DNA from: Planctomycetota bacterium
GTDB taxonomy: Bacteria; Planctomycetota; Phycisphaerae; Phycisphaerales; SM1A02
Assembly (NCBI GenBank): GCA_016873115.1
Contig: VGYB01000001.1
Coordinates: forward strand, 1 to 64,000
Length of the DNA: 64,000 nucleotides
Direction of reading: 5' to 3'
Shown: positions 53,461 to 63,647 of the stretch, piece after piece
Position numbering within the stretch: position 1 is the stretch's first letter
How the letters are laid out: the number at the start of each line of letters is the position of its first letter
Notes under the pieces: generated by a model
Told to the model about the DNA's origin: nothing
Seen by the model: the letters and a program-made list of their open reading frames with translations, nothing else
Database searches by the model: none
Translations under genes and position numbers: made by a program

Positions 53461-54077
53461 GACTCGACCACCTCCACGCTGGAAGCGCCCAGCGACCTCA
53501 GGAACTCGCCCGTCTTCGAGCGCAGGAACTGCGGGTCGCGCGCCTCGATCGAGATGAAGAAGCCGTCATCGGTCGCACGGCCGAACCCGGGGTGCTTGAG
53601 CAGCGGGTGGTAGAGCTCCGGCAGCTGGTTGAACGCCAGCATGCCGAAGGCCGCCGTCAGCGAGCTGAGCAGGATGGTGACCTCGAACATGACCGGCACG
53701 AACGCAGGGAACGAGAGCAGCGGCTTGCCGCTGATCAGGAACGGGTAGCCGGTGACCCAGACCAGCGCCCAGATGCTGTAGTCGAAGGAGTTCGTGAACG
53801 ACTGCAGCAGGACGCCCAGCGTGCAACCCGCCGCACCAACGCCGAAGACAACCACCGGGAGGATCGTGCGGCTGATGCCCATCGCCTGGTCGATCCCGTG
53901 GATCGGGAACGGCGAATGGCAGTCCCAGTAGCGGTAGCCGGCCTTGCGAACGGCCTCAGCCGCGTGCATGAGTTCGGCCGGATTGGCGAATCGGGCCACA
54001 AGTCCCCAGGTCTGCGCGACGGATGGTTCCGTCGAGGCTGGGGCTGAGGGCGATGATGGTGTCGCGAACGTCGTCAT
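53457..54077 (-). CDS. actD: Alternative complex III subunit ActD (DUF3341)
   Basis: A 206-residue membrane protein with two helices (about 77-98 and 110-135) and a soluble start GLVARFANPAELMHAAEAVR followed by RYWDCHSPFPIHG, the mark of DUF3341/ActD. The C-terminus (FFISIEARDPQF) is also typical. ActD packs against ActC. The ATG at 54077 is preferred because the conserved domain begins soon after it. The gap to actC is 25 bases. Confidence 0.9.
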   Translation of the reverse strand: MTTFATPSSPSAPASTEPSVAQTWGLVARFANPAELMHAAEAVRKAGYRYWDCHSPFPIHGIDQAMGISRTILPVVVFGVGAAGCTLGVLLQSFTNSFDYSIWALVWVTGYPFLISGKPLLSFPAFVPVMFEVTILLSSLTAAFGMLAFNQLPELYHPLLKHPGFGRATDDGFFISIEARDPQFLRSKTGEFLRSLGASSVEVVES

Positions 54078-54102
54078 GATCTGTGGTGCTCGTCTGGTCT
54101 CG

Positions 54103-55625
<1,523 letters not shown>

Positions 55626-55629
<4 letters not shown>

Positions 55630-58600
55630 GAGTGCTCCTTGCCATGCGCATCGTGGCCGGGCGTGCCGTGACCATGCCCATCGTGCGCCGAGGGGCGCTC
55701 AATGGCCGGGTTCGTGACGCGCGCGACATAGCGCAAGCGGGTCTTGGTGTTGAGTTCCTCGAGCATCTGGTAGCTCGTGGGCTGGCGGTGCAGACGCGAG
55801 ACCTTGCTGTTGGGATCGTTCAGATCGCCGAAGACGATCGCGCCGCTCGGGCAGGCCTGCTGGCACGCCGTCACGATCGCGCCGTCGGCGACCTTCCAGT
55901 CGGGGCTTCCGGCCGAGCCGCCCTTGCGGGCCCACTCGTTCTTCGCCTCGATGCGCGCGCGGCTGATGCGCTGCACGCAGAAGGTGCATTTCTCCATCAC
56001 GCCGCGGATGCGCACGGTGACATCAGGGTTGAACTGCAGTTGCAGCCAGCGGTCGGGACCCTCGCTGATGTAGTACTCAGGCTGCGTCTTCAGCAGGCCT
56101 TCCTGGCGTTCGGGGGTACGCTTGTGGTAATTGAAGAAGTTGAAGCGGCGCACCTTGTACGGGCAGTTGTTGCTGCAATAGCGCGTGCCGATGCAACGGT
56201 TGTAGACCATCGAGTTCAGCCCGTCCGCGTCATGCACGGTCGCGGCCACCGGGCAGACCTGCTCGCACGGTGCGTTCTCGCACTGCATGCAGGTGACCGG
56301 CTGCACGGCGAAGCCCGTGGGCGAGCCCTGCGGACCCTTGAAGTAGCGGTCGATGCGCATCCAGTGCATCTCGCGGCCGCGCTTGACCATCGCCTTGCCG
56401 ACGATGGGGATGTTGTTCTCGGCTTGGCAGGCGGTGATGCAGGCGCTGCACCCGGTGCAGGTGCCCAGGTCGACGCTCATCGCCCAGCGGAACTTGGCGC
56501 CGTCGAGGTTTGACTCTTCCCACAGCGACAGGCGATGCACGACATGCACGCGATGCTTGGCGAAATCGGGGTGATCGCGGTATTCGCCCAGGGTCGCCTC
56601 GCGCACCAGGCCACCGAGGCGCTCGGCCACGCCATCGGCGGGCACATTGGGCTTGAGCGCGGAGACGGTGGCATCGAACGGATTGATCGCACCGTGGTCC
56701 TGCGTGTGGGCGAACTCGTACGAACCCGGCTCCTTCGTGAACGTGCAGGCGCTGCTGAAGGCACCCGGAACCATGACGGCGTAGCCATCGAAGCCGCATC
56801 CCTCGGCGAGCCGGCCCGCGGCTGCGCCACGGCCGTAGCCCAGCGCCAGCGAGGCGCAACCGTCGGCATGGCCGGGCAGGACCCAGGCGGCGGCGACGAC
56901 CGAACCCGACGGGGTGGTCACGCGCACCATGCTGCCAGCCTTGATGCCCATGCGCGATGCCATCGGTGGCGACACGAGCAGCGCGTTGTCCCAGGTGATC
57001 TTGGTCACGACATCCGGCAGTTCCTGCATCCAGCCGAGGTTGGCGAACCGACCGTCGTGCACCTTGGAGTCGAAGAACAGCTCCAGCTCCCCGTCAGTCG
57101 CGATCGACACCGGCGCGGCCGCCACCTTGGCGGTGTCGACCGTGAGCGAAGCCTGCGGCTTGGCGTTCGTGCCGGGCCACCATCCCTCGCTGAGGGCCGA
57201 GCGCCATGCCAGCTCGAAGTCGGCGCCTGACAGGCCGCTCTTGCGGGAGTAGACCTGACGCGTGAACTCATAGCCAGTGCGGGGCTCGCTTCCCGCGAGG
57301 CGGAGCATCAACTCGACCGCGGACAGGCCGCCGGCCTCGGCACCCATCATCGGAAGGATCAGGGGCTGCTGCAGGGACAGCGTGCCGTCCCATGCCGCAC
57401 CGTCGCCCCAGCACTCGAGTGGATGGGCCGAGGCAATGACCCAACCGTGGCCGCACGCGACCGATGATTCGTCGTTGCGGTACGCCAAGCGGACCACATT
57501 GGGGATCTTCGCGATGAGTCCCGCCACGCCGAGCGACGCGGGCGCGTCGTAGGCAGGGTTGCCGCCGAGCACCACCAGCGTGTCGATCGAGGCCGCATCG
57601 CGGGCGAAGTCCGCGATGCCCGGGAGGGCGGCGGGTGCAGGGATGTAGCTGACGGTGATGCCGGCGGCACCGAGCTTCTGGTTGATCGCGGCAGCGATCG
57701 CATGGACCGCCGCGGGCTGCCTCGGGCCGGCGACGACGAGCGCCCTCCCCTTCGCCTCCTGCAGGTCCTTGATCATCGCCTCGGCAACCTTGGCGTCATC
57801 GCCCTCAAGGCGCGCCTCGCTGGCGGTGGCGCAGCCGGGCACGGCACCGAGCCGATCCGCGACCATCGCTGCGATCGCCTGCACTTGAGACGGCTCGACG
57901 GCGATGCGCTCGTCGGCGTTCATGCCCGTGAGGGTCAGGCGGCTCTCGACGCAGTAGAGACGGGTGAGTTGCTGCTGCTTCGGATCGGTCGAGTCGAGTC
58001 GACGGCCCTTCGCGTAGTCGCCCGCGAAGCGCACGCTGGACGGGTGATCCGCCAGGAAATCGCTGCCGAACGAGACCACGACCTTGGCCTTGCCGAAGTC
58101 AGGCAGCACACGCTTGGCGGCACCGAACGCGATTGCGGTGCCAGCCTGCTCGTGCGTCAATGCAGCCGGCGCGTGCACATAGACGCGAGCCTTCGGGAAC
58201 GCCTTGGTGACGAGTTCGAGCGCCCGCGCGTGCGCTTCACCGCTGCTGGCTTCGGACAGGATCGCAAGACCCTCCCCCTGCTTGGCGCGGAGCGCATGTG
58301 CGTGCGTCGCCCACCAACCATCAAACTCAGGCAGGCTCGAGGGAGCGCCCTTCTGCGTGGTCGAGCGGATGCGATCAGGGTCGTAGAGCTCGAGGATCCG
58401 AGCCTGCGTCATGGCTGACGAGCCCCCGCTCGCCGAAGGATGCCGCCCATTGCCATCGAGCTTGATCGGGCGGCCTTCGTAGCTCGTGGCCATCGCCGGC
58501 ACAGCAACGCCATCGACCTGCAGGCAGGTGGCGAACGCCACGGGGTGGCCCGCGATGCGATTCTCGGTGCCGCGAGCGGCTGGAACGATCTTGGTCTCGG

Positions 58601-58853
58601 GCCAACGCAGGCAGCCGCTGCTGGCGACGCCGGCAAGCGCGAAACTCGCGCCCATCACCTTGATGAACTGCCGACGATCCTCCTCGGAAGCCTCGCTCGC
58701 GCCCTCGGGGAACTCGCGGTCAAGGAAACTGCGGAACTCCGGGGTCTGCTGCAATTCCTCGACGCTGCGCCAGTGGGCGCGGCCCGTGGGAGCTGGCGCC
58801 GAAGGTGCTTCGGACGCTCGGGTTTCGCAGGCGGTCGTGGTCGTCTGGTCCAT
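55626..58853 (-). CDS. actB: Alternative complex III subunit ActB (FeS and molybdopterin-fold protein)
   Basis: A 1075-residue exported subunit. A twin-arginine signal ([16 protein letters not shown] at 60-61) indicates export by the Tat pathway, for which tatC lies nearby at 60522. The middle is a molybdopterin-oxidoreductase-like fold that lacks a cofactor in known ACIII. From about residue 798 the C-terminal quarter is a four-cluster ferredoxin: [52 protein letters not shown] and CQQACP. It takes electrons from ActC and hands them to ActA and ActE. ATGA overlap with actC. Confidence 0.96.
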
Positions 58854-58898
58854 GTCTGGTCGAATCCTGGTGGTTCTAAGGTGGATCGCGGCGTGCGG

Positions 58899-59552
58899 TC
58901 AGCGATGGCATGTCGAGCAGTTCTCGCTCGGGTTGATGTGGTAGAGCTTCTTGAGCGCTTCGCGCTCCTCCGCCGTCATCTCGGTCCGCTGGTCCCAGGA
59001 GAGCTGGGTGATGCGATCCAGCGGACGGAGGTTGTCGGTCGGGTTGCGGTGGCACTCAAGGCACCAGCCCATGCTCATGGGTGCAGCCTTCTGCACGACT
59101 TCCATCTGGTCGATGCGACCGTGGCACTCCACGCAGGAGACACCCCGATTCACGTGCGCACTGTGGTCGAAATAGGAATAGTCGGGCAGGTCATGCACAC
59201 GCGTCCACAGCACTGAACGACCGCTTTCGTAGCTCTCGCGCACGGGCTTGAGCCTGGGGCTGTCCTTCTGCACCTGCGTGTGGCAATTCATGCAGGTCTG
59301 CGTCGCCGGCACGCTCGCGTGAGCGGCGCGATCCACGGTGGTGTGGCAGTAGCGGCAATCGAGTCCCAGCTGGCCCACATGCAACGCATGGCTGTAGGGC
59401 ACGGGCTGCGCAGGCTTGTAGCCAACTTCGATCGTCTTCGGGCTCCACGCGTACGCGATGAGGAACACGATGTACAGCGGAGCGATCGCGCCGCCTACGG
59501 CAACCAAGGGCAGGACGGCGTTCGACCAACGGGGGAACAGGAATCGGCTCAT
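58899..59552 (-). CDS. actA: Alternative complex III subunit ActA (pentaheme cytochrome c)
   Basis: A 217-residue exported protein with an N-terminal membrane anchor (about 10-34) and five CxxCH heme sites: CRYCH, CMNCH, CVECH, CLECH and CSTCH. Five hemes and the order match ActA. Additional His residues (PYSHALHVGQLG, FDHSAHVNRG) serve as axial ligands. It is the first gene of the operon running to 45180. A candidate promoter and CRP-like operator lie upstream. Confidence 0.96.
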   Translation of the reverse strand: MSRFLFPRWSNAVLPLVAVGGAIAPLYIVFLIAYAWSPKTIEVGYKPAQPVPYSHALHVGQLGLDCRYCHTTVDRAAHASVPATQTCMNCHTQVQKDSPRLKPVRESYESGRSVLWTRVHDLPDYSYFDHSAHVNRGVSCVECHGRIDQMEVVQKAAPMSMGWCLECHRNPTDNLRPLDRITQLSWDQRTEMTAEEREALKKLYHINPSENCSTCHR

Positions 59553-59566
59553 AGAGTGAACCCTAT

Positions 59567-59582
59567 TGTGAAAACTTTCACG
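59567..59582 (-). promoter_or_regulatory. CRP/FNR-family-like operator upstream of actA
   Basis: TGTGA, six bases, then TCACG matches the CRP-type consensus TGTGA-N6-TCACA with one mismatch. The inner 14 bases (59568-59581) form a perfect palindrome of GTGAAA and TTTCAC around two bases. It lies about 15 bases from the actA start and, if the adjacent promoter is right, near +15, a position that would favour repression. Confidence 0.5.
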
Positions 59583-59595
59583 AAGGTCTCCGAAT

Positions 59596-59625
59596 AGGTT
59601 AGGTGCGCCCGCTCGGAGGAGTCAA
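59596..59625 (-). promoter_or_regulatory. Candidate promoter of the act-cox operon
   Basis: On the minus strand TTGACT (59620-59625) and TAACCT (59596-59601) are 18 bases apart, giving a leader of about 35 bases. The -35 box matches five of six consensus bases, the -10 box three of six. Confidence 0.4.
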
Positions 59626-59649
59626 GGCAAGGGAAGAATGGGAGATCTG

Positions 59650-59668
59650 GTCCTATACATTATAGGAC
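59650..59668. promoter_or_regulatory. Perfect 8-base palindrome in the actA-tatD intergenic region
   Basis: GTCCTATA and TATAGGAC flank the three bases CAT. On the minus strand the palindrome contains TATAAT (59659-59664), an exact -10 hexamer, though no -35 lies at the right distance. A repressor bound here could close a second act promoter and affect the divergent tatD gene. Confidence 0.45.
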
Positions 59669-59708
59669 TTCCTCGAGCGGTGGATGCGAGCGCAGTTAGC
59701 CTCGGCCC

Positions 59709-60512
59709 GTGATCGATACGCACTGCCATCTGACCTTCCCGCAATTCGTCGATCGCGTGGATGAAGTCATGGCCAACGCCGCCGCAGCCGGGGTCAGCCA
59801 GGTCATCACGATCGGTACATCGAGTCCGGACGCCCGCGCGTGCCAGCGGGTCGCCAACGCCCACCCTTGCGTGTGGTTCTCCGCTGGCCTGCACCCCCTG
59901 CACTGCGACGATCCGAACGACTGGAACGAGTTGCGCGAGTGCGCCCGTGACACGCGGTGTGTGGCGTGGGGCGAACTTGGCCTGGACCGCTTCCACCGGA
60001 CGCCATCCCTTGAGCACCAGCGGGGAGCGCTCCATGAGCATCTGGGCCACATCGTCCAGTGGACCGACCAAGGGCTGGCCAAGCCGATCATCATCCACTG
60101 CCGGGATGCCTTCGATGACCTCATCCCGATCCTGAAGGCGAGCGGGTTGCCGCCAGCGCGCTTTGTCTTCCACTGCTTCACGGCCGGACCGCGTGAGATG
60201 CAGATGCTGCTGGAGTTCGGTGCCAGCGTGTCCTTCACCGGCGTGGCCACCTACCGCAATGCGCCTGCGCTGCGCGAGGCCATCGCCATGGTGCCTCTTG
60301 AGCGCATGATGGTCGAAACCGACGCCCCCTTCCTCTCACCGGAGCCAGTGCGATCGGTGCGCCCCTGCGAACCGGCGTTCGTCGTACACACCGCACGCGC
60401 CATCGCGGTGCAGCGGGGCCTGGCTGCGACCGAGCTCGAGTCGATCCTCGACCGCAACGCTCGAGTGTTCTTCGGTCTGCCCACGCCCGATCCGGCCCAC
60501 GCCGCGTCGTAG
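59709..60512 (+). CDS. tatD: TatD-family metal-dependent DNase/hydrolase
   Basis: A 267-residue TIM-barrel hydrolase. Metal ligands are the HxH in IDTHCHL, the Glu in WGELGLD, His in IIIHCRDAFDD and FHCFTAG, and the Asp in VETDAPFLSP. TatD proteins are 3'-5' exonucleases; despite the name they are not needed for Tat export. The start is a GTG at 59709 with no clear ribosome-binding site, but the conserved MIDTHCH begins exactly there. tatC follows nine bases downstream. Confidence 0.95.
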   Translation: MIDTHCHLTFPQFVDRVDEVMANAAAAGVSQVITIGTSSPDARACQRVANAHPCVWFSAGLHPLHCDDPNDWNELRECARDTRCVAWGELGLDRFHRTPSLEHQRGALHEHLGHIVQWTDQGLAKPIIIHCRDAFDDLIPILKASGLPPARFVFHCFTAGPREMQMLLEFGASVSFTGVATYRNAPALREAIAMVPLERMMVETDAPFLSPEPVRSVRPCEPAFVVHTARAIAVQRGLAATELESILDRNARVFFGLPTPDPAHAAS

Positions 60513-60521
60513 GATCCCACC

Positions 60522-61544
60522 GTGCCCCTGGACCAACGCAAGCCCGACGACGCCGTGATGAGCTTTGCGGATCACTTGGAGGAACTGCGCAAGCGGATCT
60601 TCCTGGCTGCACTGGTCCCCCTCCCCTTGGCGATCGGCCTGTTCTTCGTGGCGCCCCGGATCAGGGCCATCCTCACGGATCCAGTGCTTGAGGCGTTGCG
60701 CGCCGAAGGCCTGCCCGCCCAGCTCCAAGTCATGTCGCCGATCGAGGCGCTCGCGATCGACATGAAGCTCTCGCTGATCGGTGCAATTCTGGTCAGCCTG
60801 CCGTGGGTGCTCTATCAAGCCTGGCGATTCATCTCGCCCGGGCTGTATGCACACGAGCGACGCTTTGCGCACTTCCTCGTGCCGCTCAGCACGGTGCTGG
60901 CAGCCTGCGGGCTGGCGTTGATGTACTTCGCGATCCTTCCCTTGATGCTGCGCGGGCTGATCGCCATGAGCGGCAACATCCCGACGCTGGTCGAGATCAC
61001 GCCATCGAGCGAAGCGGTCGGCCCCACGCTGCCGCTCCTCTCCATTGACCCGGCTTCACCGGCACCCGGCAGTTCGTGGGTCAACACCACCGAACACACG
61101 GTGCGCGTGGCGGTGCCCTACGGCGACTTGGGCACCCAGGCCGAGATCCTGTCCCTCCCCATGGTCCGCCCCGGAACGCTGATGCAGGTCTATCACCTGT
61201 CCAACTACATCAGCCTGATCATCATGCTGGCGCTCGGCGTGGCCCTGGGCTTCCAAGTGCCGGTCGTGACGCTGCTCCTGGGTTGGATGGGCCTCGTGGA
61301 TGCACCGATGCTGCGGCGTTGGCGAAAGTTCGCGTTCTTCGGGGCGCTGGTCGTGGCAGCGATCGTGGCGCCCGGGGACATGGTGAGCCTGCTGTTGCTG
61401 ACCGGACCGCTGTATCTGCTCTACGAACTCGGCATCCTGTTGCTGGTCTTCGCACCAGCAAGCCGAGTGGCTCGTGGTGCCGTGACGCGCGGACTGGTCG
61501 GGCTCGACCGTGGCGATGGTGACGAACGCTCCGACGAACGCTGA
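60522..61544 (+). CDS. tatC: Twin-arginine translocase subunit TatC with enlarged periplasmic loop
   Basis: A 340-residue membrane protein recognising twin-arginine signals. Landmarks are SFADHLEELRKRIF, PIEALAIDMKLSLI, LPWVLYQAWRFISPGLYAHER (in part) and the end RWRKFAFFGALVVAAIVAPGD. Between the third and fourth helices lies a loop of about 85 residues (about 145-225), against about 25 in E. coli. The GTG start at 60522 has AGGA seven bases upstream; an ATG at 60558 is an alternative. It probably exports ActB, encoded nearby. tatA and tatB are not here. Confidence 0.95.
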   Translation: MPLDQRKPDDAVMSFADHLEELRKRIFLAALVPLPLAIGLFFVAPRIRAILTDPVLEALRAEGLPAQLQVMSPIEALAIDMKLSLIGAILVSLPWVLYQAWRFISPGLYAHERRFAHFLVPLSTVLAACGLALMYFAILPLMLRGLIAMSGNIPTLVEITPSSEAVGPTLPLLSIDPASPAPGSSWVNTTEHTVRVAVPYGDLGTQAEILSLPMVRPGTLMQVYHLSNYISLIIMLALGVALGFQVPVVTLLLGWMGLVDAPMLRRWRKFAFFGALVVAAIVAPGDMVSLLLLTGPLYLLYELGILLLVFAPASRVARGAVTRGLVGLDRGDGDERSDER

Positions 61545-62080
61545 TGCGCATCCACCGATCCAGGATCAGGCGACGTCGGCGACGGCTCCCGCCGGGCACG
61601 ACCGTGACCGACCTGCTCATGATGCGACGCGCCCTTGATCTGGCCCGATCGGCGGCCGATCAAGGAGAGATTCCCGTCGGGGCCGTCGTCTACCGCGACG
61701 GACTGGTGCTCGGGGAAGCCGCGAACAACCGCGAAGCATCGACCGATCCGACAGGCCATGCGGAGGTGGTGGCGATGCGCCAAGCTGGTGAGCGCCTGGG
61801 ATCATGGAGGCTTTCAGGCTGCTCCATCGCCGTGACGCTTGAGCCATGCAGCATGTGCGCGGGCGCCCTGGTCAACGCACGCATGGCACGCATCGTGTTC
61901 GGAGCGAGCGATCCCAAGGCCGGGGCGTGCGGCAGCCTCATGAATGTGCCGCAGGACACCCGGCTCAACCATCGATGCCCAGTCCTTGCCGGGGTCCTGA
62001 GCGGGCCATGCGCACAGGCACTCCGCATGTTCTTCCGGCGCCGGCGGTTGGAGCGACGGGCCGCGCAAGTGTCCCGATAA
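61544..62080 (+). CDS. tadA: tRNA adenosine(34) deaminase
   Basis: A 178-residue zinc deaminase that makes inosine at tRNA wobble position 34. The catalytic HAE is in TGHAEVVAMR and the zinc Cys pair in LEPCSMCAGAL; RIVFGASDPKAGACGSL and LNHRCPV are also typical. Its ATG overlaps the tatC stop by one base (TGATG). The first 20 residues are an Arg-rich extension; a GTG at 61604 would give the usual family length and may be the true start. The gene is unrelated to export despite its place. Confidence 0.93.
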   Translation: MRIHRSRIRRRRRRLPPGTTVTDLLMMRRALDLARSAADQGEIPVGAVVYRDGLVLGEAANNREASTDPTGHAEVVAMRQAGERLGSWRLSGCSIAVTLEPCSMCAGALVNARMARIVFGASDPKAGACGSLMNVPQDTRLNHRCPVLAGVLSGPCAQALRMFFRRRRLERRAAQVSR

Positions 62081-62186
62081 CCGGATTTGGCCGAAAGATA
62101 TCCCTCACCGCAACTTGTGGGGGCACCCCGCGTAACCGATGGTAGAGGACGACCGGGCTCAAGGCCCGTGCGGAGGGAGAGAGGGC

Positions 62187-63542
62187 ATGGAACAACATCG
62201 TTCTCGCATCGCCATGTCGTGGCGCTTGGCCTTGTGCCTAGGCGCCTCTGTTGCGTTGGCGATGTCGGTTGGTGAGTGGGCAGCCGCCGACCTCATCACG
62301 CGCCCGCAGGCTCCAACGTCCGACCAGCCCCCGAAGCCCATCGATGAGAACGGCATCATCTCCGAGCGCTGGATCGGCGATCGCCTCGTGTCGTTCGGGG
62401 TGACTGAGGCCATAGCCGAAAGCCTGCTCAAGGTGCAGCTGCCGGACGGGTCATGGGTCAGCGTGAACTCCAAGGATGGCGTGTCGGCCAGTGGAACGAT
62501 TCTGTCGACCGCAGTCTCCGACGGCCGCGAGGACTTGGACGAGACCATCACACCCGGCGCCGCCATGGCCAGCCCGAACGTCCACTACGGCATTCGCGTC
62601 GTGGGCGGCAGCACACTTGAGCACTCGATCCTCGTGTCGCCCATCTTCGACGACTCTTCAGGGGCCGATGCCTTCCCCGAGATCATCCTCGCCGGACCAG
62701 CTCCGGCGGTTGGCGCGGTGATCCGGGTCATGATCGGGGGAACGCTTGCCAACCCGAAGTACGCCGAGCAGTCCATCACGCTCGATGCAGCTCGAATTGC
62801 GACCGGCGCCATCGGCGAGTCCGTGTCGTTCGGGGGGCGCGTCATGCCGGTCGTGGCGATTGGCTTCGACCTGACTGAGTTCGGCGTCAAACTTGATGCC
62901 CCGGTCATCGGGCTTCAGATCACCGCCCCCCTCTCGACCGCGTCATCGGCCGATGGTCGCATCAATGGAGATGACGTGGCCTTCGCTGGTCGCGGACCGT
63001 TCCAGGATGCAGACGCGGGCAGCATCTTCGCCTCACGGTTCGTGTCACGCAGCAACCCCACCTTTGCGACTGTTGGCGTGGACGCCGGCTTTGACTTCAG
63101 CGAGATCAGCTTTGCCTCGACAGCCGCGCGTTCAGGAGCGACGCGCAGCGAAGCTCCGCTCAACCAATCGTCACAGGCCAACACAAGCACACGGCGCCAA
63201 CAGCTGCTTTCCCCACCGCCGTTCGATCCTGACGATCCAGACCCGGATCCAGACCCAGACCCGGATCCAGACCCGGATCCAGACCCGGATCCAGACCCGG
63301 ATCCAGACCCGGTCAATCCACCCGACCCCACCGACCCTGACGGACCGGATTGGCCGGATGACACGGATCCCGAAGATCCCGCGAATCCGAATTCAAATTT
63401 ACCCGATCCGCCGGGAGGTGGTATGGACTGGCCGGATCACCCCGATGATCCCGATAGTCCCGATGTGCCGGATGTCCCGGCACCCGGAGCGATCGTTCTC
63501 ATGTTCGGTGGCTCGCTCCTGAACTCTCGCCGTCGGCGCTGA
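62187..63542 (+). CDS. Exported surface protein with Asp-Pro repeat and PEP-CTERM-like tail
   Basis: A 451-residue protein. The ATG at 62187 follows GGAGGGAGAGAGGGC and starts a Sec signal peptide (core LALCLGASVALAMSV). Residues 50-340 are a predicted beta-rich domain with no recognised family. Residues 347-375 are an acidic Asp-Pro repeat, followed by more Asp/Pro-rich sequence. The C-terminus VPAPGAIVLMFGG, SLLNSRRRR is a PEP-CTERM-like sorting signal: a Pro-x-Pro motif, hydrophobic helix and Arg cluster. It is probably sorted by an exosortase-type system that is not in this window. Confidence 0.8.
   Translation: MEQHRSRIAMSWRLALCLGASVALAMSVGEWAAADLITRPQAPTSDQPPKPIDENGIISERWIGDRLVSFGVTEAIAESLLKVQLPDGSWVSVNSKDGVSASGTILSTAVSDGREDLDETITPGAAMASPNVHYGIRVVGGSTLEHSILVSPIFDDSSGADAFPEIILAGPAPAVGAVIRVMIGGTLANPKYAEQSITLDAARIATGAIGESVSFGGRVMPVVAIGFDLTEFGVKLDAPVIGLQITAPLSTASSADGRINGDDVAFAGRGPFQDADAGSIFASRFVSRSNPTFATVGVDAGFDFSEISFASTAARSGATRSEAPLNQSSQANTSTRRQQLLSPPPFDPDDPDPDPDPDPDPDPDPDPDPDPDPDPVNPPDPTDPDGPDWPDDTDPEDPANPNSNLPDPPGGGMDWPDHPDDPDSPDVPDVPAPGAIVLMFGGSLLNSRRRR
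63225..63311 (+). repeat. Tandem 12-base repeat encoding Asp-Pro units
   Basis: Repeats of GACCCGGATCCA, with two degenerate units at the 5' end, translate to an acidic Asp-Pro chain inside the surface protein. Such runs can change length by slipped-strand replication or recombination without shifting the frame. Confidence 0.9.
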
Positions 63543-63558
63543 GCGCAACGAGCATCTC

Positions 63559-63592
63559 GAACGGAGCAAGAGCCATCGCTTCTGCTCCGTTC
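63559..63592 (+). terminator. Terminator-like hairpin after the surface-protein gene
   Basis: A perfect ten-base stem (63559-63568 with 63583-63592) starts 17 bases past the stop. Inside the loop four more pairs can form after one mismatch. The U-run that follows is weak (CTGTTCC). Confidence 0.6.
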
Positions 63593-63647
63593 CTGTTCCC
63601 GGGCGGTTGCCTCATCGCGTCCAGCATCGCGAGGTACAACATCAGTC

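Noticed and set aside
62085-62150. Possible cyclic di-GMP riboswitch before the surface-protein gene, suggested by GTAACCGATGG
   Set aside because: The rest of the GEMM consensus (GCAAACC, GGGACGCAAAGCC) and its two paired helices are missing.
63225-63311. Short direct repeats considered as a CRISPR array
   Set aside because: Units are 12 bases, contiguous without spacers, and in frame within a coding gene.
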